From NCBI RefSeq assembly GCF_002812205.1, contig NZ_NPEA01000002.1:434001-498000 (forward strand): DNA of 64,000 bases, read 5' to 3'. The stretch is from Leptospira neocaledonica (GTDB lineage Bacteria; Spirochaetota; Leptospiria; Leptospirales; Leptospiraceae). The position numbers and the translations under genes are program-made. The notes below the pieces were generated by a model, which saw only the letters and a program-made list of their open reading frames with translations, did not search any database and was not told the origin of the DNA. Positions within the stretch are counted from its first letter, which is position 1. Each line of letters starts with the position of its first letter. Shown here piece by piece: positions 18,011-25,754 of this stretch.

Positions 18011-18429
18011 CTTCTCTATTCTCCGATCTTTTGGGAAAACCAAAACCATAACTTTTGATTTTCCCGGTCTACAAGTATGAGCTATGCGGCTTTCTGAGTC
18101 AAGTGATTGGACTTTTTTTAACATAACGGGTAGAATGTAAAAATGATAACAATTCAATAAATATATTATAAAATTATAATGTATAACGTACGTTACAATA
18201 GCATGCAGTGTTAGTTACAATTTATTTCCAAACAATTGTTACGAGGATTTGTAAGTAAAAAATAAGAAGATTGGCAAACCAAACAATGGGACTGAAAAGA
18301 ATTCGTTCTAATAAAACTAGTCCAAAAGGGTTAGGTAATTTCTTCTTTATAGATTCTTAAAATAAAGGTTGAGAAAGGCTCCCCATTTCATATACAGGTG
18401 AGCCTGTACTGGGCACTGAAAAATTAGAG
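18011..18429. promoter_or_regulatory. Divergent intergenic region with candidate promoter
   Basis: This 419-base AT-rich gap separates two divergent genes and contains no gene I can support. A 12-base palindrome TAACGTACGTTA lies at 18184..18195. For the rightward gene a promoter-like pair is visible: TTGAGA (18369..18374), 16 bases, TATACA (18391..18396), 34 bases before the start codon at 18430. Confidence 0.5.
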
Positions 18430-19638
18430 ATGAGTCAAAAAAAAATTTTTATCTACCTTGGGATTGCCATCGCAGCCGCCTTGGTTTTCTATCTATTAAG
18501 GGATGAGGCTGAACAAAACGGTTGGTTCTTGTCGGAAGAAGAGAAAAAAGCAAAAGCAGAATGGATGGCAAAAGGAAGTCCTCCTGGTGGTGGTTCTGCA
18601 GAGGACAATTCTAACTTTTTAGAAAGTTTAGACGAATCTATTCCTCCTGAAAAAGTTTTAAGAGATTATTTAGAATGGTCCGAATATCCGCCGAACTCCA
18701 GGCCTTTGACCAAGTATAATGAAGACCTAACAAACCCTTATTTTATACAAATTTCTCCGATTCCGATGGTGGATAAGCCGGAGGACAAAAAACCAAACGG
18801 ATATTCCTGTAAATTACAACCTTTACAATGGGCGGCAATTGGCGTAAAGGATCCACTTCATATAACCTTAGAATGTTTTAATACGAGTAGCTTCGAAAAA
18901 GTTCCATTAAATATTCGTAATGTAAAACTTTGGAAAGAATTTGACGGGAACAAATTTGTGGCATTACCTCCGGATGGAAATGATAAGGGAATCGATGGGG
19001 ACACCCAGGCCAAAGACAATGTTTTTACATTCGAATGGAGGCCTACTTACAAGGATTGGGGAGATATGTTTCTAGAAGTGGAAATCGAGTATGGAAAGGA
19101 GAAGAAGCAGGGCAAAGTTCTATCATCCTTCTTTTCTTCTCCATACCAGCCTGCGGAATGGAGCGGTTACTTTTTGGATATTCCCAGAGACGGTTCTTTG
19201 AGTATAAAGGCAGGAGTGAACGTATTTAAGGCCGGAACTTATCATCTAGAAGCCAATCTTGTGAATGCTGGTAATGGCGATCCGATAGCTTGGGCGAGTT
19301 TCGATGGTAAATTGAACGCCGGAAGGCAAGAAGTAGAGTTTCTGTTCTTTGGGAAATTAATCAGAGAAAGCGGATACGAAGGGCCTTATGCTTTTACACA
19401 ATTAAGAGGTCATAGAGTCAATCTTGCCGTAGATCCGGATTGGTTCGGGCAAGGAGAGGAAGGAATGAGAAGGATCCTTGCCGCAAAGACTACGGAGCCT
19501 GATAAAGAGCTGGTCGGTCCTTATAAAGAAAACAATTATACTACCAAAGAATATAATCTGAATACATTCTCCCTAAAAGCCTATGAGTCTCCGGAGAAGG
19601 ACCAGAAGGTGAAACAATTACAAGACCTCGCGCGTTAG
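18430..19638 (+). CDS. Membrane-anchored extracytoplasmic protein, 402 aa
   Basis: Conserved-looking leptospiral protein with one N-terminal membrane anchor (residues 5-21, IFIYLGIAIAAALVFYLL) and a large extracytoplasmic part. The middle and C-terminal regions are beta-rich and resemble a pair of immunoglobulin-like folds of the choice-of-anchor X type: DGIDGDTQAKDNVF-like calcium-binding-style acidic loop near residue 185, EVEIEYGKEKKQGK, then GYFLDIPRDGSLSIKAGVNV and GPYAFTQLRGHRVNL. A Gly/Pro-rich linker (SPPGGGSAED) follows the anchor. No catalytic motif was found. It is followed by the nucleotide cyclase gene after 77 bases. Confidence 0.7.
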   Translation: MSQKKIFIYLGIAIAAALVFYLLRDEAEQNGWFLSEEEKKAKAEWMAKGSPPGGGSAEDNSNFLESLDESIPPEKVLRDYLEWSEYPPNSRPLTKYNEDLTNPYFIQISPIPMVDKPEDKKPNGYSCKLQPLQWAAIGVKDPLHITLECFNTSSFEKVPLNIRNVKLWKEFDGNKFVALPPDGNDKGIDGDTQAKDNVFTFEWRPTYKDWGDMFLEVEIEYGKEKKQGKVLSSFFSSPYQPAEWSGYFLDIPRDGSLSIKAGVNVFKAGTYHLEANLVNAGNGDPIAWASFDGKLNAGRQEVEFLFFGKLIRESGYEGPYAFTQLRGHRVNLAVDPDWFGQGEEGMRRILAAKTTEPDKELVGPYKENNYTTKEYNLNTFSLKAYESPEKDQKVKQLQDLAR

Positions 19639-19715
19639 TCGAAAATGGCAGGATTTATTTGGAATAGAACCTTGTTCTTGAGCCGATATTAGGATGAAAA
19701 GAGGGCAAATTCGGA

Positions 19716-21053
19716 ATGAAGAAAGTAAATGATATATATGATGCGATTCTGGAATGGTTTCAGGCTAAAAAAATCACGAGTGGTCTGACTCAATCCGAAG
19801 CAAGGCCGGTCCGAACTACATTTTACACTCAATTGAGTATGCTTGCGATCCCAACACTACTAGTTGTCTCAATCTATTTTAATGAACCTCCTGAAACCCA
19901 TACCTTCTCTTTTATCCATTATTTCCTTCTTATCATTCCGTTACTATTTGCATTTTATTTATTAAGATTACGTTATTATAATTTATCTGCGGTAATTACA
20001 TTAGTCGCTGTTAATTATCACCTTTTAGCGCTGACAATGTCTCAAGCGGATGATCCTGCACCGTTAGGGTTTCTAGTTACTTCTATTTTGTCATTTCTAA
20101 TGATCTCTAAGAAGTTTAATACTGTAAGGGTCGTAATCTCTATTTTGCCTTTAGGGCTTTTTCTTTTTAGCCAGTACTATTATAAAGTTTTAGGCGGGGA
20201 TGCGATATTTGGTCCACCGAGATGGGTAGTACCGGCCGAGTATCTTATGCCCCCTCTGGTACTACTATGCGTTCTTTTCGTTCTGATTATTTACCAATTT
20301 GTGAAGGCGGTAGATTTGGCAGAAGCAAAGTTAACGGAAGAGCATAAAAAGTCGGAGCAATTGCTTCTTAATATATTGCCGGAAGAAATTGCCCAAGAGT
20401 TAAAAGAAAAGGGAGTTTCAGAACCTCGCGTACATCGCAGTGCAACGGTTTGTTTTACCGACTTCAAGGGTTTCACTCAGATTGCGGAGACTCTATCGCC
20501 CACGGAACTTGTTGCGGAGCTCGACCGTTGCTTCTCTTATTTTGATAGTGTAATGGAAAGGCATAATCTCGAGAAGCTCAAGACGATAGGGGACAGTTAC
20601 ATGTTCGCGGGTAGTATCCCGGAATCGAATCGAACACATGCTGTGGACTGCGTGATGGCCGCTCTGGAGATCCAAGCATTCATGAATCAAATGAAAGAAA
20701 TCAAAGCAAACCAAGGCCTACCATACTGGGAGCTTCGACTTGGGATCCACTCAGGCGATTTGATAGCTGGCGTAATTGGTGAGAAGAAGTTTGCATACGA
20801 CGTATGGAGCGATACTGTCAATACTGCAAGCAGATGTGAATCATCCGGTATTCCCGGCCGTATCAATATTTCTGGTACCACATACGAACTAGTAAAAGAT
20901 TTCTTCGAATGCGAATACAGGGGAGCAGTGCCTGCCAAAAACAAAGGAGAGATCGAAATGTACTTTGTGAATGGACTCTTGGCAGATCTTCGACGAGCGG
21001 GAGAAGATAGAATTCCAAACGAAGAGTTTCGGAGAAGATATAAGCAGCTTTGA
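19716..21053 (+). CDS. Membrane class III adenylate/guanylate cyclase
   Basis: Membrane-bound nucleotide cyclase of 445 residues. Residues ~38-195 form about six hydrophobic helices, followed by a short coiled linker (AKLTEEHKKSEQLLLNILPE), the usual signalling helix ahead of class III catalytic domains. The catalytic domain (about 240-410) has both metal-binding aspartates in CFTDFKGFTQ and TIGDSYM, the purine-selecting lysine in KLKTIGD, the aspartate in YDVWSDTVNTASR, and the transition-state Asn/Arg of NTASR. All key residues are therefore present and adenylate cyclase activity is likely. The N-terminal domain presumably senses a membrane or external signal. Confidence 0.92.
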   Translation: MKKVNDIYDAILEWFQAKKITSGLTQSEARPVRTTFYTQLSMLAIPTLLVVSIYFNEPPETHTFSFIHYFLLIIPLLFAFYLLRLRYYNLSAVITLVAVNYHLLALTMSQADDPAPLGFLVTSILSFLMISKKFNTVRVVISILPLGLFLFSQYYYKVLGGDAIFGPPRWVVPAEYLMPPLVLLCVLFVLIIYQFVKAVDLAEAKLTEEHKKSEQLLLNILPEEIAQELKEKGVSEPRVHRSATVCFTDFKGFTQIAETLSPTELVAELDRCFSYFDSVMERHNLEKLKTIGDSYMFAGSIPESNRTHAVDCVMAALEIQAFMNQMKEIKANQGLPYWELRLGIHSGDLIAGVIGEKKFAYDVWSDTVNTASRCESSGIPGRINISGTTYELVKDFFECEYRGAVPAKNKGEIEMYFVNGLLADLRRAGEDRIPNEEFRRRYKQL

Positions 21054-21120
21054 CACGTCTCTTTTAGGTCGTTTCGCGATTTTTCATTGTCTCCATTCAA
21101 AAAAAGGAGTTAAAAAAGGA

Positions 21121-21159
21121 TTGACATTTCTTTATTATATAACTATATGATTATATAAT
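21121..21159 (+). promoter_or_regulatory. Promoter with dyad overlapping the -10, upstream of ArsR-AHSA1 pair 1
   Basis: TTGACA (21121..21126), 17 bases, TATATG (21144..21149). A nine-base inverted repeat ATTATATAA / TTATATAAT (21134..21142 and 21151..21159) overlaps the -10. This is the expected place for ArsR autorepression. Confidence 0.7.
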
Positions 21160-21168
21160 AAATTAGAT

Positions 21169-21507
21169 ATGCAAACCCTCGATTCTACCTTTGCCGCGCT
21201 TGCTGACTCAACTCGCCGAGCGATACTCATGCGTCTCGCAAAAGAAGACTTAACAGTTATGGAACTCGCAAAACCCTTCAAAATGAGCCAGCCGGCTATT
21301 TCACGGCATCTCAGAGTTTTGGAGGAAGCCGGTCTTATCTCAACCACGATCCGCGCACAGGAGCGCCCGCGTAGGCTTGAAACTGCGCAGCTCAAAAAGG
21401 CTACGGATTGGATTGAGAAATACCGCCAGATATGGGAGAAACGTTATCAAGTACTCGATGGGTTACTCGAAGAATTGCAGACGATGCAAATAAAAGGAGA
21501 TCAATGA
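21169..21507 (+). CDS. ArsR-family winged-helix regulator (pair 1)
   Basis: A 112-residue winged-helix repressor. It has the classic ArsR opening (LDSTFAALADSTRRAILMRLA) and the recognition helix region MSQPAISRHLRVLEEAGLIS near residues 42-61, followed by a wing containing ERPRRLETAQLKKA. No metal-binding cysteine box (ELCVCDL type) is present, so it is of the non-metal SdpR/PadR-like ArsR group that pairs with AHSA1 proteins. Its stop overlaps the start of the AHSA1 gene (ATGA). It is probably autoregulated through the dyad at 21134..21159. Confidence 0.9.
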   Translation: MQTLDSTFAALADSTRRAILMRLAKEDLTVMELAKPFKMSQPAISRHLRVLEEAGLISTTIRAQERPRRLETAQLKKATDWIEKYRQIWEKRYQVLDGLLEELQTMQIKGDQ

Positions 21508-22019
21508 AAATGAAAACAGATCAAAAAGAACTGAAGGTCGAGTTACGAGGTGAAAGAGAAGTTGTCGCTACACGTTATTTTGCCGCGCCTCGCCAATTGG
21601 TATTCGATTGTTTTACAAAACCGGAGTTGATGCTTAGGTGGCTGACTGGTCCAGAAGGTTGGAAGCTTGAGACTATAGAGAACGATCTTAGGGTTGGTGG
21701 CAAATACCTTTACGTCTTTGCAGATCAAAACGGAACCAAAATGGGGGTTTATGGAAAATTCCTAGAGGTGGTTATTCCTGAGAAGGTAGCGAATGACGAG
21801 AATTATGCGACAGACATGTCTACGTTTAATCCGAATGGTCCGGAAAATCCGGATGCTACCGTAGAGTCGCGCACCTTTACTGCCGAAGGTAATCTAACTC
21901 TCATGACTCATGTGGTTAAATTCGCTTCTGCCGAAGTGCGCGAGGCAGAAATAGGTGCAGTCGAAGCTTGGAAGGAGCTATGCCTAGTGCTCGATAAATT
22001 ACTTTTGGAGCTTGTTTGA
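21504..22019 (+). CDS. SRPBCC/AHSA1-domain protein (pair 1)
   Basis: START-like (AHSA1/Aha1 C-terminal) protein of 171 residues. The start ATG 21504 follows AAAAGGAGATCA and overlaps the ArsR stop by four bases; the frame is open upstream but inside the ArsR gene. The typical opening is seen as VVATRYFAAPRQLVFDCFTKPELMLRWLTGP, with later GGKYLYVFADQNG and AVEAWKELCLVLDKLL. Such proteins bind hydrophobic ligands in a helix-grip pocket. Translational coupling with ArsR suggests it acts on or senses the same compound; the ligand is unknown. Confidence 0.9.
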   Translation: MKMKTDQKELKVELRGEREVVATRYFAAPRQLVFDCFTKPELMLRWLTGPEGWKLETIENDLRVGGKYLYVFADQNGTKMGVYGKFLEVVIPEKVANDENYATDMSTFNPNGPENPDATVESRTFTAEGNLTLMTHVVKFASAEVREAEIGAVEAWKELCLVLDKLLLELV

Positions 22020-22035
22020 ACAATTTAAAGTAAGT

Positions 22036-22057
22036 AGCCCGGTGATCCTACCGGGCT
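22036..22057. terminator. Hairpin between convergent genes
   Basis: Stem AGCCCGGT / ACCGGGCT with a six-base loop between the AHSA1 gene and the MddA-like gene. There is no long T run on either side, so it is a probable but weak bidirectional terminator. Confidence 0.55.
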
Positions 22058-22065
22058 TACAATTT

Positions 22066-22836
22066 CTACTCAGATTTAATCTTTTGTTTTATGTTAAGAG
22101 AAGGCCAAAGCATAGGAACCCTACGTTTATATTGCAGATACTTTTCGCCGAAAATACGAACCAAATCTTTCTCTTCAAAAAATGTTCCTATGATGATATA
22201 GACTGTCATACCTGCCGAAAGAATGAGATGCCCTGCATTCATTAACGGAGTACTCCACAAGACCAAAATCATTCCTAGCATCATAGGATGACGCACAAAC
22301 CTATAAAGTGACGGTGTGGCAAATTCCGCTGAACGTTTTTCAGTTTTCATTAGAAAACTCCAAGCTTGCCGCAATCCAAAAAGTTCAAAGTGATCAATCA
22401 AAAAACTGGAAACTACGGCTAAGAATAATCCTATTAAAAAAATCGAATAGATCATATATATCCCGAAATCAGCCTTAATATTCCAAATTTCGGAATAGAT
22501 TGGCTGCCATAGGCAAGAGAGAGCGATCAAAGTAATACTAACTATGAAAACGTAAAGGCTCCTCTCAATAGGCATTGGTACAATTTGGTGCCAATATTTT
22601 TTGGAACTGGCCCTGGCCATGACGCTATGTGGGATTCCGAACATTGCTACTAAGGCGATATTTAAACAAATCGACCCGATTAGCCCGATTTGAAATTTGA
22701 ATGAGATAGGCTCCAAGAATTGGGTGATATCAAGTAAGCGGCAAACAAAAACCAATATGCTAAATAGGTAGATTGTATAGGAAATCAGAGCGAATATCAA
22801 ATAAGTAAGTCGCGTAAGTATATTATCCTTAATCAA
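22066..22836 (-). CDS. MddA/NnrU-like membrane methyltransferase
   Basis: Polytopic isoprenylcysteine-methyltransferase-fold protein, most like methanethiol S-methyltransferase (MddA), which methylates methanethiol to dimethyl sulfide. Family marks are IPHSVMARASSKKYW and PIERSLYVF in the N-terminal half, and FVRHPMMLGMILVLW, EEKDLVRIFGEKYLQYKRRV in the C-terminal SAM-binding half. I prefer a TTG start at 22836, which has GGAGG five bases upstream (256 aa); an ATG at 22860 gives eight more residues but no ribosome binding site. It is divergent from a MarR regulator across a dyad-bearing region. Substrate assignment is from motif similarity only. Confidence 0.75.
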   Translation of the reverse strand: MIKDNILTRLTYLIFALISYTIYLFSILVFVCRLLDITQFLEPISFKFQIGLIGSICLNIALVAMFGIPHSVMARASSKKYWHQIVPMPIERSLYVFIVSITLIALSCLWQPIYSEIWNIKADFGIYMIYSIFLIGLFLAVVSSFLIDHFELFGLRQAWSFLMKTEKRSAEFATPSLYRFVRHPMMLGMILVLWSTPLMNAGHLILSAGMTVYIIIGTFFEEKDLVRIFGEKYLQYKRRVPMLWPSLNIKQKIKSE

Positions 22837-22850
22837 AGTTGCCTCCAAAA

Positions 22851-22971
22851 TGCTTGGCATTCAAAGCTTTTTAAAAAGCTTCAACTTAGGTAAAAGAGCT
22901 GGGGGTAACTACTGTAAATAATAAATTGTAAGGATCTTTTTGCTTATTGGAATATTGCTTGGTATTCAAAG
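22851..22971. promoter_or_regulatory. Divergent mddA-marR control region with palindrome and direct repeat
   Basis: A perfect 18-base palindrome AAGCTTTTTAAAAAGCTT lies at 22864..22881. A 16-base direct repeat TGCTTGGYATTCAAAG occurs at 22851..22866 and 22956..22971 with one mismatch. Both fit a control region for the divergent MarR regulator and the methyltransferase gene. Confidence 0.6.
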
Positions 22972-23017
22972 TAATTTTTGGAATATAGAAACTGTTTTTT
23001 TATAAACATAGGAAAAT

Positions 23018-23443
23018 ATGGAAAGAATGAAACAAGACAGACTGTTAGTTCTGATTACGGCATTGCGAGATCAAATCCTAGATGAAATAAAGAAAGATTA
23101 TCTACGTTTCGGACTGACGAATATAACACCCGCGATGGGCGCCGTTCTTTGCACTCTCAAAAGTGATCGCCCACAATCGATGAAAGAGATAGCGAAACAA
23201 ATTTTTAGGGACCAATCTAGCGTTACTCCGTTAGTGCAAAAGTTGGTCGATTTAAATTTAGCAATTCAGGAACGTTCATCCGTTGATGCTAGGGAGAGTC
23301 AGGTTCGACTGACTATGTCCGGGAGAAATTCACGTTTAAAAATAATTCGGGCGGGTAGAAAAATGAATGCTCGTTTGTATAGGGGGATGTCGGCCGTCGA
23401 TCGAAAGCATCTTATTTCTTTATTGGCTCAATTAAAAAAATAA
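23018..23443 (+). CDS. MarR-family transcriptional regulator
   Basis: A 141-residue winged-helix regulator. The HTH lies at about residues 50-100 (QSMKEIAKQIFRDQSSVTPLVQKLVDLNLAIQERS), and the wing carries SSVDARESQVRLTMSGR, the D-x-R wing tip diagnostic of MarR proteins. Helices at both ends form the dimer interface. The ATG follows TAGGAAAAT. It is divergent from the MddA-like gene and is the obvious candidate to bind the palindrome at 22864..22881. The inducing ligand is unknown. Confidence 0.9.
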   Translation: MERMKQDRLLVLITALRDQILDEIKKDYLRFGLTNITPAMGAVLCTLKSDRPQSMKEIAKQIFRDQSSVTPLVQKLVDLNLAIQERSSVDARESQVRLTMSGRNSRLKIIRAGRKMNARLYRGMSAVDRKHLISLLAQLKK

Positions 23444-23444
23444 A

Positions 23445-23804
23445 CTACTGATTCGAACCTCTAAGGATTTTTTCCATAGCCTTTCCTTTTGCCAATTCAT
23501 CGATTAACTTATCTAGGTAACGGATTTTCTGCATAAGTTTGTCTTCGATTTCTTCTACACGAATGCCGCAGACTACTCCTTTGATCAGTGAAACATTATC
23601 ATTGAGGTGAGGCGCCTGATCAAAAAAATCTTCGAAATTGACTTCATTCTTCAGTTGTTTTTGAAAACTTTTAGCATCATATCCAGTGAGCCAAAAAATA
23701 ATTTTATCAACTTCTGCTTTTGTCCGTCCTTTTCTTTCCACTTTTTGAATATACAAGGGATAAACTTTTGAGAAAGACATAGCAAAGACTTTTGAATTTT
23801 CCAT
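23445..23804 (-). CDS. DUF2200-family protein
   Basis: A 119-residue cytoplasmic protein with the DUF2200 signature [20 protein letters not shown] then [15 protein letters not shown] near residues 12-48 and [20 protein letters not shown] near 74-93. The family appears in many bacterial accessory regions and has no known function. The stop lies one base past the stop of the convergent MarR gene. A few basal residues ahead of the conserved block make the exact start (23804 or 23780) uncertain. Confidence 0.85.
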   Translation of the reverse strand: MENSKVFAMSFSKVYPLYIQKVERKGRTKAEVDKIIFWLTGYDAKSFQKQLKNEVNFEDFFDQAPHLNDNVSLIKGVVCGIRVEEIEDKLMQKIRYLDKLIDELAKGKAMEKILRGSNQ

Positions 23805-23855
23805 TTGATCTAATACCTTATTTGGTGCTAAACATTTCGTTTAATTGCTAAAATT

Positions 23856-24296
23856 TTATTTAAGTTCTTCCGCCAATGCGATGATGAATCCTTCTGGACT
23901 TCGCAAATAACATAGAAGATAACTATCTTCATACTGTTCCAATTTGCCAACGAGTGTAACTCCATGCTTTTCGAGTCGAGCAACAGTATCTTTGATATCT
24001 GTGACTGCAAACATTACACGAAGATAACCTAATGTGTTTGAGGGGGCATTTTTTGGTTCCGGTTGTATAGCCTTCGGCCTGATGAATTTCGATAATTCCA
24101 GGCGACTGTGTCCGTCCGGAGTTTTCATCATTGCCATGTCGACTTGCATTCCTTCGAGTCCTACTACATGGTCTGCCCAAGATCCTTCGACTATCATTCG
24201 TCCTTCGAATTCTAAGCCAAGCTCGCTGAATAGAGCAATCGCAGCGTCAAGATCTTCGACAACAATACCAACATTGTCCATTCGTTTCACTGTCAT
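23856..24296 (-). CDS. VOC/glyoxalase-fold protein
   Basis: Vicinal oxygen chelate fold protein of 146 residues made of two beta-alpha-beta-beta-beta units. The first is MDNVGIVVEDLDAAIALFSE with GLEGMQVDMAMMKTPDG, the second LRVMFAVTDIKDTVARLEKHG with CYLRSPEGFIIALAEEL. The pattern of possible metal ligands (H/Q/E at strand ends) is only partly kept, so the enzymatic class (glyoxalase, dioxygenase or resistance protein) cannot be set. The start is supported by GGAGGATAG ahead of the ATG. It is divergent from the second ArsR-AHSA1 pair. Confidence 0.88.
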   Translation of the reverse strand: MTVKRMDNVGIVVEDLDAAIALFSELGLEFEGRMIVEGSWADHVVGLEGMQVDMAMMKTPDGHSRLELSKFIRPKAIQPEPKNAPSNTLGYLRVMFAVTDIKDTVARLEKHGVTLVGKLEQYEDSYLLCYLRSPEGFIIALAEELK

Positions 24297-24396
24297 TTTT
24301 TTCTATCCTCCGGTTTGCCCGTAATAGCCTCCATTATTGTCCACAGGGTCGATCCATTTATCAATCGATTGATCGGTTATTTTCTAAGTATTTTAC

Positions 24397-24426
24397 TTGA
24401 CATGCAGGTATTTACCTGCATATTAT
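24397..24426 (+). promoter_or_regulatory. Strong promoter with an operator dyad filling the spacer, ArsR-AHSA1 pair 2
   Basis: TTGACA (24397..24402), 18-base spacer, TATTAT (24421..24426). The spacer is almost exactly occupied by the inverted repeat ATGCAGGTATTTACCTGCAT (24402..24421, nine-base perfect arms). This is the clearest promoter-operator in the window and is ideally placed for repression by the ArsR protein encoded just downstream. Confidence 0.85.
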
Positions 24427-24445
24427 TCTCTTACAAACGCAACGA

Positions 24446-24769
24446 ATGGACGCTGATAATGTTTTTAAGGCGCTGGGAGACCCAACACGCAGAAAGCTGC
24501 TCGATCTTCTATATGAGAAGAACGGCCAAACTTTGGGCCAACTCTGTGAACATTTGGACATGACACGACAATCTGCCACGCAACATATCGGGATCCTCGA
24601 ATCAGCCAATCTGATCAGTACAGTTTGGCGTGGCAGGGAGAAGTTGCATTTTATCAACCCGGTTCCGTTGCATGAGGTTTATGAGCGCTGGGTAAGGAAA
24701 TTCGAACACCAGAGGCTTAGCCTGTTGCATGACCTGAAGAAGGAACTTGAAGGAGAGAATAATGAGTAA
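24446..24769 (+). CDS. ArsR-family winged-helix regulator (pair 2)
   Basis: A 107-residue ArsR-type repressor opening VFKALGDPTRRKLLDLLYEK, with recognition helix LDMTRQSATQHIGILESANL near residues 36-55 and the VWRGREKLHFINP wing. No metal-binding cysteines are seen in the usual sites. It overlaps the following AHSA1 gene by eight bases and is preceded by a promoter whose spacer is a 20-base dyad, so autorepression is likely. It is related to, but not a recent duplicate of, the regulator at 21169..21507. Confidence 0.9.
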   Translation: MDADNVFKALGDPTRRKLLDLLYEKNGQTLGQLCEHLDMTRQSATQHIGILESANLISTVWRGREKLHFINPVPLHEVYERWVRKFEHQRLSLLHDLKKELEGENNE

Positions 24770-25244
24770 AGAGAAGACGAGCTTTGTTTACGTGACTTAT
24801 ATCCGTTCTACACCGGAAAAAGTGTTTGAGGCAATCACGAAGCCTGAGATTACAAAACGTTATTGGGGTCACGAGAATATCTCTGACTGGAAGCCTGGAT
24901 CCTCATGGGAACATGTGCGTAATAATGAGGAACATACAGTTAATATTGTTGGTAAAGTAGTAGAAGTGGTTCCTCCGACACGTTTGGTTATCAGCTGGGC
25001 AAGTCCTGCACAGGCCGCAGATCCGGAAAGTTACAGCCGTGTGACCTTCAACGTCGAAGAATATGAGGATATGGTTCGACTAACTGTCACTCATGATGAA
25101 CTTGAGGCAGGTAGTGGAATGGCTAAAGGTATCCAACAAGGTTGGCCAATTGTTCTCTCTAGTTTGAAATCCTTATTAGAAACCGGCGAAGGAATCGACG
25201 TCTTTGCTAAGCCGAAGTCGGCTTCAAGTGGGAGTCTTTCATGA
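24762..25244 (+). CDS. SRPBCC/AHSA1-domain protein (pair 2)
   Basis: START-like ligand-binding protein of 160 residues. ATG 24762 is preceded by GAAGGAGAGAATA; an in-frame TTG at 24747 has no better support. The fold signature is TYIRSTPEKVFEAITKPEIT near residues 11-30, then YWGHENISDWKPGSSWEHV and VRLTVTHDEL. It overlaps the ArsR stop and, through ATGA, the start of the GFA gene, so all three are one translationally coupled operon. The ligand is unknown. Confidence 0.9.
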   Translation: MSKEKTSFVYVTYIRSTPEKVFEAITKPEITKRYWGHENISDWKPGSSWEHVRNNEEHTVNIVGKVVEVVPPTRLVISWASPAQAADPESYSRVTFNVEEYEDMVRLTVTHDELEAGSGMAKGIQQGWPIVLSSLKSLLETGEGIDVFAKPKSASSGSLS

Positions 25245-25657
25245 GTAAGTCCTATACCGGCGGATGTGCATGCGGTGCTATCCGCTATACAACCAAGCAC
25301 GAGCCTATCTTTCAGAATCATTGCCAATGTCTCGATTGCCAGAAGAGGAGTGGAACGGGGCATGGCTCCTATCTTACCTTTCCTGCAAGAGCTGAGATGA
25401 TAATTACCGGTGAAGCGACTCATTGGGAAGTTGCAGGCGATAGCGGTAATATGAAGATTCACTCCTTCTGTCCCGTTTGTGGAACCCCAGTTTATCTACG
25501 TTTTGTAGCGATGCCGGACTTGATTGCAATCCATGCGGCGAGTTTAGATGAGCCTAGTCGCTTTGCACCACATGCACTTACTTACAAAGTTCGCGGGTTG
25601 GCTTGGGATTTAATCGATCCTTCGTTAAAGGCATTCGAGAAAATGCCGACTGGTTGA
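25241..25657 (+). CDS. GFA-family zinc protein
   Basis: Glutathione-dependent formaldehyde-activating (GFA)/Mss4-like fold protein, 138 residues. The zinc ligands are all present: CACGAIRY near residues 8-15, HCQCLDCQKRSG near 28-39, and CPVCGTPVY near 77-85. GFA family members bind zinc and sometimes glutathione, but most are of unknown function and I do not infer formaldehyde metabolism. The start overlaps the AHSA1 stop by four bases (ATGA), making this the third gene of the operon. Confidence 0.9.
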   Translation: MSKSYTGGCACGAIRYTTKHEPIFQNHCQCLDCQKRSGTGHGSYLTFPARAEMIITGEATHWEVAGDSGNMKIHSFCPVCGTPVYLRFVAMPDLIAIHAASLDEPSRFAPHALTYKVRGLAWDLIDPSLKAFEKMPTG

Positions 25658-25669
25658 TTTGCCTGTCGA

Positions 25670-25744
25670 GCATGCGCGAACGTTCGCCCATGCACTTGCC
25701 GAACAGAAGTCTGTTGCGAATGGCAGGTGGCAATGTCATTCGCA
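25670..25744. repeat. Left flank of the cassette-like pair: palindromic repeat
   Basis: Near-perfect 24-base palindrome at 25670..25693 built on GCGAACGTTCGC (25676..25687) flanked by GCATG and CATGC, with one mismatched pair, followed by a second dyad TGCGAATG / CATTCGCA (25715..25722 and 25737..25744). Parts of the same element (GCGAACGTTCGC and TTCGCCCATGC) recur at 27183..27282 on the other side of two genes. Confidence 0.65.
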
Positions 25745-25754
25745 CAAGTTATAT

